The notes under the pieces: model-generated
Seen by the model: the letters and a program-made list of their open reading frames with translations, nothing else
Database searches by the model: none
Told to the model about the DNA's origin: nothing
Program-made: the position numbers and the translations under genes
From: Phycisphaerae bacterium
GTDB taxonomy: Bacteria; Planctomycetota; Phycisphaerae; UBA1845; UTPLA1
Length of the DNA stretch: 64,000 nt
Reading direction: 5' to 3'
Assembly (NCBI GenBank): GCA_023150615.1
Contig: JAKLKO010000004.1
Coordinates: 1 to 64,000, forward strand
Part shown: in pieces, positions 7,441-14,913 of the stretch
Layout of the letters: every line of letters starts with the position of its first letter
Position numbering within the stretch: the stretch's first letter is position 1

Positions 7441-7870
7441 ATTGGCGCCACGAAGATCGCCAGCTCGTCACCAACCACCAGCGTGCTTGCCCCGTGCTCG
7501 CCCGGCGGCCGGATGCGTTGGAGGTAGTCCAGCATCAGTAAGGCGGCGCCGAAGTCATCGGCCGTTGCGGCGAACGCCAGCCGCTCGGCCACGGATTCGA
7601 GCGTTGCAAGCCCGCGGTCGATGCGGTCGGCGTGCTCGGCGCAGGTGTCGTACTTGCCGGTGCAGCAGTCGCCGCCGAACCAGCTCAGCACGAAGCGGGC
7701 CATGTTGACCAGCTCGGGCTGGATTCGTTTCGAGCCGTCGAACTAGTAGTAGTCCGTGCCGCGCCGCACGTCGACGCCGCCGTAGCTGTCGAGCATCTCG
7801 GGCAGGCCGTAGATGTACGGTTTGAAGTCGTGAAGCGTCACCTGACGCGGGGATGGATAGTGGGCCGTGT
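7441..7870 (-). pseudogene. Mosaic mobile-element remnant, copy C
   Basis: On the minus strand this joins two fragments also found separately in copies A and B. From the right come PYIYGLPEMLDSYGGVDVRRG and MARFVLSWFGG (as in A), with an in-frame TAG at GTDYY*FDGS. The reading then passes through the shared GCTCGGCG junction into the helicase piece RIDRGLATLESVAERLAF ... AALLMLDYLQRI (as in B). Relative to B, 30 bases are deleted in frame (10 residues after ERLAF). The A-type and B-type pieces were therefore neighbours in the parent element. No function remains. Confidence 0.65.
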
Positions 7871-7889
7871 GGGGCTTGAATTCCAATGC

Positions 7890-8648
7890 TCAGGGCGCGG
7901 TAGCTTGTTCGAGGATTTCGTCCCAACGCTTCAGCACATCGGCAAGGGTCCGCTTGTCGTCTGTCCAAAGTCCCTCAAGCTCCTTGACTGCCGATTCCAG
8001 TTGAGCATCCGGCAGCGCGTCCATCCGAGCTCGGCGAGCCTCGACGCCGGGTACATACTTGAAAACCAAACCGTTGGCGATTGGGAAGCCCATCGTCCCC
8101 ACGTACGTCTGGCCGGGCGTGTACGTTGAGTTCGCAGTCGCGCTGCCATAGGCGTAGTTTCCGGTTCGGTACGCCGATCCTTGGACGTTGGTTGTTGAAT
8201 AACCCGGTGTCGTATAAACAAACTGTCGTTGTTGCACATCCTGGCGGAACACAAGGACAACGTCCCCGCCCTTTGCAGCGGCCCGCTCGCAGAATGCCGC
8301 CTTCAGCGTCTCGAGGTTCGAGTAGGCATTGCCGCCACCATACATTTCTCCGAGTAGAACATAATCCTGCGATCCCAGTTGCGCCAGCAATGTTTGGCCT
8401 GCGCGGCGCTCCATGTTGTAGCGGTCTCGCATCCCGTTGTGCGGTAGCTTCGCTTGGTCCAAAAGTGCTTTGGCCTCGTCCACAGAGCCAAGCAGTGCGT
8501 TCGCGCTCGGAACAGGTTCGATGCGCGCCTTTACGAATTCATTGTATCTCACGTTGTGCAGCGCACAGCCTGACACACAAAGGAGAGCAACGACGCACGC
8601 CCCGGCGCGTGCGAGCATTCGCGTGTCGGCGGGCTGGAGCAGATTCAT
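7890..8648 (-). CDS. Predicted lipoprotein, hypothetical
   Basis: 252 residues. The N-terminus is a lipoprotein signal: a basic start, a hydrophobic run and lipobox LCVSGC at about 23-28. The mature part has a helical region (SVDEAKALLDQAKLPHNGM), a mixed core, and a low-complexity Tyr/Gly/Thr/Ser stretch (about 150-185) before a helical C-terminus. No family is recognised. It starts one base from the stop of the gene at 8649 and so is last in a three-gene operon. It probably sits in a cell-envelope membrane. Confidence 0.75.
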   Translation of the reverse strand: MNLLQPADTRMLARAGACVVALLCVSGCALHNVRYNEFVKARIEPVPSANALLGSVDEAKALLDQAKLPHNGMRDRYNMERRAGQTLLAQLGSQDYVLLGEMYGGGNAYSNLETLKAAFCERAAAKGGDVVLVFRQDVQQRQFVYTTPGYSTTNVQGSAYRTGNYAYGSATANSTYTPGQTYVGTMGFPIANGLVFKYVPGVEARRARMDALPDAQLESAVKELEGLWTDDKRTLADVLKRWDEILEQATAP

Positions 8649-8945
8649 CTATTCACCGCCTTCCTTAGGCGCAGCCACCTGAGGCACAGCCGCCTGCGCG
8701 GTCTTCAGCGCCTCATCGAACGCCGGATACGAAACCACCGTGATCGGGACGGACTTCCTGCCGCTCAGGATGCTGACAAGGCTCTCGCGAATCACCTTCT
8801 GACCGAGTTCAACCTCTCCGTGTGCGATTGGCCTGTAACTTCCCTTACGAAGCTGGACCTTGTCAAAATGGTATCCAACTGCGGTGGCCATGCAATGCAG
8901 CAGATCGATGAATAGCTCGTCTCGCTTCCGGGCCGAGTCCCTCAT
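8649..8945 (-). CDS. Hypothetical protein, probably C-terminal half of a larger family
   Basis: 98 residues. The segment DELFIDLLHCMATAVGYHFD, then LRKGSYRPIAHGEVELGQ, resembles from memory the C-terminal half of DUF6680-like proteins, which normally carry an N-terminal membrane segment and helical region that are absent here. The ATG overlaps the stop of the truncated Fic gene upstream (ATGA). The pair looks like two gene fragments joined at 8942-8945 by recombination and now read as an operon with the lipoprotein gene. The family assignment needs a profile search. Confidence 0.55.
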   Translation of the reverse strand: MRDSARKRDELFIDLLHCMATAVGYHFDKVQLRKGSYRPIAHGEVELGQKVIRESLVSILSGRKSVPITVVSYPAFDEALKTAQAAVPQVAAPKEGGE

Positions 8946-9190
8946 TTGATCCGGCTCGACGCAACCGCCTCACGCTTCACGTATGGCGCGATCAGAAGTT
9001 CGGGGTTCGGGAGGTAGCGCCCCAGCCCCGAAAGCTCGCTCAACGCCGCATCTGCCTGCGACAGCAGCAGCGCCAGTTCCGAGGTGTATTCGAGCCTCGG
9101 CGGCAGCGGCCGCGGCACAAAGGTCCAATAACCCGTAGCTGTCCTGCGGACGTCGCCGGCCAGGTCGGTCACAAAGCTTTTCGGATCCAT
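8942..9190 (-). pseudogene. Truncated Fic-family protein (N-terminal domain only)
   Basis: 82 residues that match the Fic N-terminal domain (DUF4172/Fic_N type): FVPRPLPPRLEYTSELA, then LSGLGRYLPNPELLIAPYVK and EAVASSRI. In complete Fic AMP-transferases this region is followed at once by EGT, completing the inhibitory S/TxxxE(G/N) motif, and then by about 250 residues with the HxFxDGNGR active site. Here the chain reads SSRIK and stops, with the next gene overlapping. All catalytic parts are missing, so it is a remnant. An ATG and upstream signals survive, so it may still be expressed as a short peptide. Confidence 0.72.
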
Positions 9191-9286
9191 GCTTTAGGCG
9201 CTCTGAAAGGAACTTACAGGGCGCTCGATGCTTTGTAAATATCCGGCGGATTTTTTTAAGGCGCTGGGGACGTTGAAATCGCCTTT

Positions 9287-9677
9287 TCAACCGGCGGGAC
9301 GCTGGCCCCCGTCAAGCGGCGCTTCCTCCCACTGGCTTCGCTCCCACACGACGAATTCGTTGACGTTCCAGGTAAAGAAAAACTGCACGCCGGCGTTGTC
9401 GGCCTTCTGCGCCGCGTCCGGATACAGCCGATCGTCGAACGCGGAGCGGCCCTCGGGCGTGCCGGGCAGCTTCACTTCGCCGCACAGCGCAAGCCGGCCG
9501 CCGGGTTCGAAGAATCTCAGGTCTTTTCTCTTGCGCCGCGCCTGTGCCGAATCCCTCGACGCGGGCTTCGCCGAACGGGAACGCCGCCCGGGCCTGTGCG
9601 AAGAGAACGTTCGCCGCAGACGCAACCTGCCCGCAGAAATCGACTTCGTGAATGGTCGCGGGTGCGGTGCCGCTCAT
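9287..9677 (-). pseudogene. Frameshifted N-terminal remnant of a DNA methylase-like protein
   Basis: Two minus-strand frames join to give one plausible protein start. MSGTAPATIHEVDFCGQVAS lies at 9677-9618, then the reading continues in another frame after about 9525 as LRFFEPGGRLALCGEVKLPG ... NAGVQFFFTWNVNEFVVWER. This resembles from memory the N-terminal region of large N-6 adenine DNA methylases of type IIG or BREX-like kind. It ends abruptly at 9287 without any AdoMet motif. The frame switch and the missing body mark it as a broken gene at the edge of the accessory region. Confidence 0.5.
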
Positions 9678-9774
9678 CTCGCCGTCCGTCGGTGCGCACT
9701 TCGTGCACGTAGACCGCGATTATGAGCGACACAGGACAGGTGTAAAGCGCCGCCCCGCGACAACAACCGTGCCG

Positions 9775-10143
9775 CTATTCCCCAAACTCAAGCTCAAACC
9801 CCACCTTGAACCCCCCCAGCGTCTGGGTGCAATGAACTACCCGCCCGCGCAGCGACAGCGGCTCGCCCGCCACGTTCACCACCAGGTCTGCCCGCAGATC
9901 CATCGGAAGCTCGAACTCCGACCGCACCGTCAGGCCATCGACCGACCCCTCCATCAGCGACAGCGTGCGACGAATCGGCTCGTCCTCGACGCGCGCCAGC
10001 AAGCGCACCGTCCCGACGATCGGATAGCGCCGGTGCTTCCGCCGGACCGGCGGCTCGAACTCCGCCTGCACGACGCTCATCAGCGTCTCGATCCACTTCT
10101 CTCGTGAGACGGCCGCGGCCGACGTGTTCGGGGTCGTTTCCAT
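9775..10143 (-). CDS. PilZ-domain protein
   Basis: About 122 residues. A helical lead (residues 12-30) precedes a PilZ beta-barrel beginning at RRKHRRYP, the RxxxR half of the c-di-GMP site. The second half, normally (D/N)xSxxG, is present as EGSVDG, so the first position is Glu. Binding may be weakened, or the protein may be a non-binding PilZ. In-frame starts at 10158 or 10161 would add five or six residues. It diverges from the CpaE/TadZ gene, consistent with control of surface attachment or pili. Confidence 0.82.
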   Translation of the reverse strand: METTPNTSAAAVSREKWIETLMSVVQAEFEPPVRRKHRRYPIVGTVRLLARVEDEPIRRTLSLMEGSVDGLTVRSEFELPMDLRADLVVNVAGEPLSLRGRVVHCTQTLGGFKVGFELEFGE

Positions 10144-10403
10144 GCCAGGAACCCGCATCACTCCGCATGGGGACTTTCCCGCATTTCATCGGCCGACCCG
10201 GTCCGCGCGCTCAGCCAAGACTCCTTGTCCCCAATCCCCGCGCGATTATCCGGACGATCCGCACTTTCGAGCCCGCCGCTGAATCGCCACCGCGATCCGG
10301 CCGATAGCCTCTTCGCTGCCTCGCACCGCGCGCCGATTTTCGGACGCGCACGCGTCGCGGCCTCGAGACGTCACGGGTCACGAATCGACCGGGGGCTTTC
10401 GGT

Positions 10404-11546
10404 ATGAGTCACGAAGGCGTTTGCCTCCATGCATTGAAGGACGCGGACTCCATCACGCTCGGCGACTATCCCATCGTCGCCCGAACGACGACCCGCCAGG
10501 ACCTGCGCACCGCGCTCAGCTCCAACCGGCCCCGCGTGCTCGTGCTCGACCTCGATCACGCCGAGGCCACCTACACTATCGTCGAAGCCCTCGAAATCTG
10601 CACCGACCTGTGCATCGTCGGCGTCACCGGCGAAACCGACTCCAAGGCCATGATCGCCGCCGTCCGCGCCGGCTGCCGACAACTCTCCGCCAAACCCCTC
10701 GACGCCGATGACCTCATCGCCGCCATCCGACGCGCCCTCAATGAAGCCAGCGACCAGAGCCTCCCCGGCCGCACCATCGGTGTCATCGGCGCCGCCGGCG
10801 GCTGCGGCGCGACGACCATCGCCTGCCACCTCGCCGACAGCCTCGCACGACAGACGAACGCGCCGACCTACATCGCCGACCTCGATCTCGAATTCGGCGG
10901 CGTCGCCCGCGCCTGGGACATCGACGCCGTGCATACCATCGCCGACGTCGCCGGCGCCGGCGCCGTCGATGCCGTCCTGCTCAAAAAGGCCGCCACCGAG
11001 ATGCCGAACCGCGTCTGGGTTCTCGCGCGCCCCCGAACCATCGAAGAAGCCCACGCCGTCGACGATGCCATCGTCGGCCAGTTGCTCCGCACCGCCCGCG
11101 GCCACTTCGCCAGCATCGTCCTCGACCTGCCGCGCAAGCTCGACGCCGTCACCTGGACCGCCGCAGAGCAGTGCGACCGCCTGCTCATCGTCATCCAGCT
11201 CACCGTCCCCGCCGTCGACAACGCCCGCCGCCTCATGGATGTGCTCAACCGCCTCGGCATGCCGGACGACCGCATCGCCATCGTCGCCAACCGCTACCGA
11301 AAGAACATGCACACCGTCACCCCCGACGTCGTCGAAAACACCCTCAAGCGAGAGCTCCTCACCATCATCCCCAACGACTACAAGGCCGTCTCCGAGTCCA
11401 TCGACCTCGGCCGACCCATGGACACGCGCAGTCCCGTCTACTCCGCCATCGCAGAGCTGGGCGGCAAGCTCCTCGGCGCGCCCGGAGTCTCGAAGCCCCG
11501 AGGCTGGCTCGCACGCCTCAGCCGACGCGCGATGCCCGCGCGCTGA
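10404..11546 (+). CDS. CpaE/TadZ-like pilus assembly ATPase
   Basis: 380 residues. The N-terminal 110 residues form a receiver-like fold (VLVLDLDH and later RAGCRQLSAKPLDADDLIAAI). A MinD/ParA-type ATPase domain follows from about 122. The Walker A region reads GAAGGCGATTIA, with the signature lysines of KGGxGKT replaced, as in many TadZ/CpaE proteins. The A' strand is DLDLEFGG and the Walker B-like strand is IVLDLPRKLD. Family role: polar localisation of the Tad/Flp pilus machinery. No other tad genes follow directly. The ATG at 10404 is chosen because the receiver domain begins immediately after it. Confidence 0.85.
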   Translation: MSHEGVCLHALKDADSITLGDYPIVARTTTRQDLRTALSSNRPRVLVLDLDHAEATYTIVEALEICTDLCIVGVTGETDSKAMIAAVRAGCRQLSAKPLDADDLIAAIRRALNEASDQSLPGRTIGVIGAAGGCGATTIACHLADSLARQTNAPTYIADLDLEFGGVARAWDIDAVHTIADVAGAGAVDAVLLKKAATEMPNRVWVLARPRTIEEAHAVDDAIVGQLLRTARGHFASIVLDLPRKLDAVTWTAAEQCDRLLIVIQLTVPAVDNARRLMDVLNRLGMPDDRIAIVANRYRKNMHTVTPDVVENTLKRELLTIIPNDYKAVSESIDLGRPMDTRSPVYSAIAELGGKLLGAPGVSKPRGWLARLSRRAMPAR

Positions 11547-11685
11547 CCTCTCCCCCAAAGGCCGCCGCACCGTCCGATCCAACCCCGGCGCGCGCGGACG
11601 CCTGCTGGGTGGTTCCAATCCCCCGGCCCCGGACGGTATAATGGCTCCACACGGCAAGTCGCTTTCCTGAATCGGAGGATCGGAA

Positions 11686-13146
11686 ATGAAGCCTGCGCGT
11701 CTCTTGCTGGCCGCCGCGGCAATCATCCTGATATCGTTAACCTCCGACTCCCGCGCCGAACAACCGCGCATCGAAGTCTCGCCCGACGGCCACACCGTCA
11801 TCAACCTCGACGAGCAGCCCGCCGACGATGCCCCAAACGTCCGCTTCAACGGCGTCCCCTATCTGCTCACGCCCGACTGGCAAAACTCCCTCCGTCGACA
11901 GGTCGGCGGACTCGCCGTCGGCGACCTCAACGGCGATGGCTGGGCCGACCTCGTCGTCGGCTGCTACACCTCGAACAGCTTCCCGCCGTACAACGAATGG
12001 GAAAACCTGATCTACTACAACGTCGGCGGCGCGCTGGAGGCGAATCCCTCCTGGGTCTCCGCCGACGAGCGGCACACCGGCGACGTCCTCATCGCCGACA
12101 TCAACCGCGATGGATACCCCGACGTCGTATCCGTCAACGGCGGCACTGCGTTCGCACCCAGCGTCATCTACCACGGCAGCGCAACCGGACCCGACATCAA
12201 TCCCGATTGGATTTCATCCACGCCGCAGTCAACCTGGGGCACCGCCGGCGCGGCCTTCGACTTCGACCACGACGGCGACATCGATCTCTTTACCACCAAC
12301 CAGTTCGTCAGCCCGACCCCCACCCGACCCGTCTACGGATTCCGCAACAACGGCGGCGTCCTCGAAACGACTCCCTCGTGGCAGTCCTCCGACGTCGCAA
12401 TCCAGAATGGCCTCGATTTCGGCGACTACGACGGGGATGGCTGGGAGGATCTGGCCGTCGCCAAGTGGGTGAACTACCAATCCTGCATCTACCGTAACGT
12501 CGCGGGCGCCTTGCAGGTGTTCCCGATCTGGTCCACCAGCGTCACCAGCGGCGATCGCGGCGCGCTCTTCGCCGACTTCGACTCGAACGGCTGGCCCGAC
12601 CTGACCCTCGGCCGCTCGCCGACCGTCATGTACCGCAACAACAATGGCACGCTCGCGCACACCTGGACCTCGACGCCCGCCGTCAACTCCAATCCGCAAG
12701 ACCTGCGGACCTTCGACTTCGACCGCGATGGTGACGAGGACCTCGCCGAGATCCAGTTCGGCGGCGGTCGCGTCAACCTCTACCTCAACACCAACGGCGC
12801 CCTCGCCACCACCCCCGCATGGAGCTGGACCTCCACCGCCTCGGGCACCGCGGTCGCCTTCGGAGACATCAACGGCGACCAGTGGCCCGATCTCGTCGTC
12901 GGCTACTCCGGCCAGCCCTGCGTCTACGTCTTCTACGCCCGGATCCCGGCCGTCCTCGGCGACATGAACTGCGACGGAATGCTCAACGCCGACGATGTAC
13001 CCCCCTTCGTCCAGGCCCTCATCGACCCCGTCGGCTACGTCGCCGATCATCCCCAGTGCGACATCAACCGCGGCGACATCAACTCCAGCACCACCGTCGA
13101 CGGCCTCGACATCGACCCGTTTGCCGCCGCGCTCATCGGCCCGTAA
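11686..13146 (+). CDS. Secreted FG-GAP/VCBS propeller protein with dockerin-like tail
   Basis: 486 residues with a signal peptide (about 1-24). At least six FG-GAP/VCBS-type calcium-loop repeats follow, each centred on D(L/I/Y)(N/D)xDGxxD (for example VGDLNGDGWADLVVG and FDFDHDGDIDLFTTN). They probably form a beta-propeller. The last 65 residues form a dockerin-like module: LGDMNCDGMLNADD, a Cys-containing link, then GDINSSTTVDGLDIDPF and a final AALIGP. The ATG has GGAGG 8 bases upstream. It is likely extracellular and may be attached to other proteins or the surface through the tail. Its ligand is unknown. Confidence 0.85.
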   Translation: MKPARLLLAAAAIILISLTSDSRAEQPRIEVSPDGHTVINLDEQPADDAPNVRFNGVPYLLTPDWQNSLRRQVGGLAVGDLNGDGWADLVVGCYTSNSFPPYNEWENLIYYNVGGALEANPSWVSADERHTGDVLIADINRDGYPDVVSVNGGTAFAPSVIYHGSATGPDINPDWISSTPQSTWGTAGAAFDFDHDGDIDLFTTNQFVSPTPTRPVYGFRNNGGVLETTPSWQSSDVAIQNGLDFGDYDGDGWEDLAVAKWVNYQSCIYRNVAGALQVFPIWSTSVTSGDRGALFADFDSNGWPDLTLGRSPTVMYRNNNGTLAHTWTSTPAVNSNPQDLRTFDFDRDGDEDLAEIQFGGGRVNLYLNTNGALATTPAWSWTSTASGTAVAFGDINGDQWPDLVVGYSGQPCVYVFYARIPAVLGDMNCDGMLNADDVPPFVQALIDPVGYVADHPQCDINRGDINSSTTVDGLDIDPFAAALIGP

Positions 13147-13301
13147 ACGGAGTGCTCCAGCCCCGACGCGCGAATTTCCGACGCTCCTCGTCGCATTGAA
13201 ATTTGCCGCCGCGCTCGCCGCGCCAATATGATCCTCCGTTGGTGGAGGGATCCGGGCCGGCCCGCCACGATGCTCGTTCCACTCGCAACGGAGGCGACAG
13301 G

Positions 13302-14798
13302 ATGTTGCTGCGGCGGATCGGGGCGGCCTTGCCCGCCTTCTGCATCTCAACTCTCGCGTTCGCTCAGGCGCCCCCCGGCGGCGGCGGAGTCGGCGGCGAC
13401 TCCATCTCGCCCTTTCAGCCCATCATCTCGGGACCCTACGAAGTCACCGATGCGTACTTCGGCCACGTCACCGGAAACGCGCCCAACCCCGAAACGACCA
13501 ACATGGTCCGCGTCAACGACAGCCTCTACTTCGTCTACCGCCACAACGCCACGACCGGCGCCGACAGCATCTACGTCCGCCGCTTCGACCTGACGCGCTC
13601 AAAATTCGACCGCGCCGTCCTCGTCGACACATCCACCGACGAAGCCGACGGAACCTACCACAGCGAGCCGACCATCCTCCGCGACGGCCTCGGCCAACTG
13701 CACCTCTTCGTCGGCTATGCGCCCGCCCGCTACACGTGCATGGCCGCCGCCGGGCTGGCGCCGCGCTACCGCGTCATCCAGGACCTGAACGCCGGTTTCT
13801 GGGGACCGCCCGCATGCGTCCCCAGCCGCGTTGGCAACCCCTGGTCCCTGCCCTTCCTCGCCGACATCACCGGCGTCTACGACGACCGCGCCGCCGAAAC
13901 GCACTTCGTCGCGCAGGGCGGCGGCATCAGTCATCTCGACGGCGTCGGCGTCGGAGGATTCCCCCGCGTCTACGGGCGCATCTTCGCGAACGGCTCCGTC
14001 AACCAGCCCTATATCCTCGTCAACACCATCAGCCAGACCATCCCCGGCGATCCGTACGCCGCCATCTCCGCCATCCACGCCAAGGGCGAACTCGTCCTCG
14101 GCCGCGAACCCGCCGGCCAACGCTCGCTTCATCTCATCTGGAACCTCCGGAACCTCTGGAATGAAAACGGCGCCGAACACCAGCGAAACTACAACCTCTA
14201 CTACGCCCGATCCCTCGACGCCGGAAACAACTGGCAGAACGTCACCGGCACCGCCAGCTTCAGCAATCTCAACCGCAACCTCTGGGGCAACAGTCGCTAC
14301 CTCGCCTATCAGGGTGACGTCGACCAGGGAAGCGAACGCGCCCTCGGCGTCGACAGCGCGTCACGGCCCGTCCTGATCGTCCTGCGACACAAGCCCGGCA
14401 CGGGCGTCCTCCTCTCAACCGGACACGTCGACGTCCTCGCCACGCCGCGCCCGCAGTACGACCTGAGCTGGCTCCGATGGAACGGCTCCGCCTGGGTCGG
14501 CGGCGTCATCGACGGCGCAAACGACTACTTCTCCGCCCGGCCGCGCGTCTTCGTCGACCGCTCCAATGCCATCTGGGTCTTCGTCGGGACGATCCCCTTC
14601 GGCTCGCCGCGCTACTTCGTCTCGCGCGACTTCGGCCAGACCTGGAGCGGACCCACGAGCTTCCTGCCCCCCAATTCCGGCGCGCTGCGCCTCTACTCCT
14701 ACGCCGACCCCATCGATCCCAACGTCCTCTACATCGCCTACCAGAACTCCGGCACCCGGCGCGTCTATTTCGTCAGCCTCCAGTTGACGCCGCGCTAG
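13302..14798 (+). CDS. Secreted BNR/sialidase-like propeller protein
   Basis: 498 residues from an ATG with GGAGG upstream; a longer frame before it lacks a signal peptide, whereas this start gives one (LRRIGAALPAFCIST, cleaved after about AFAQA). The body has repeated Asp-box/BNR-like and Trp-rich strands (YYARSLDAGNNWQNVTG, then WVFVGT..RYFVSRDFGQTWSGP). The best fit is a BNR-4-type propeller of the kind seen in sialidases and some polysaccharide lyases. Catalytic residues cannot be assigned. There is no dockerin tail, unlike both neighbours. Secreted carbohydrate binding or cleavage is the likely role. Confidence 0.75.
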   Translation: MLLRRIGAALPAFCISTLAFAQAPPGGGGVGGDSISPFQPIISGPYEVTDAYFGHVTGNAPNPETTNMVRVNDSLYFVYRHNATTGADSIYVRRFDLTRSKFDRAVLVDTSTDEADGTYHSEPTILRDGLGQLHLFVGYAPARYTCMAAAGLAPRYRVIQDLNAGFWGPPACVPSRVGNPWSLPFLADITGVYDDRAAETHFVAQGGGISHLDGVGVGGFPRVYGRIFANGSVNQPYILVNTISQTIPGDPYAAISAIHAKGELVLGREPAGQRSLHLIWNLRNLWNENGAEHQRNYNLYYARSLDAGNNWQNVTGTASFSNLNRNLWGNSRYLAYQGDVDQGSERALGVDSASRPVLIVLRHKPGTGVLLSTGHVDVLATPRPQYDLSWLRWNGSAWVGGVIDGANDYFSARPRVFVDRSNAIWVFVGTIPFGSPRYFVSRDFGQTWSGPTSFLPPNSGALRLYSYADPIDPNVLYIAYQNSGTRRVYFVSLQLTPR

Positions 14799-14913
14799 CG
14801 CGGCGGACGCGCGCCCGGGCGTTTGGTCCGGCCGTCCGCATGCGTTACAATGCCAACGGCGAGCGTCGTGTGAGCAACCCCATTTCCGGGGATGACCCGA
14901 AAGGAATGACGAC

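Noticed and set aside
1-9700. An intact prophage or integrative element
   Set aside because: No integrase, capsid, portal or terminase gene is seen. Only decayed fragments and defence genes remain.
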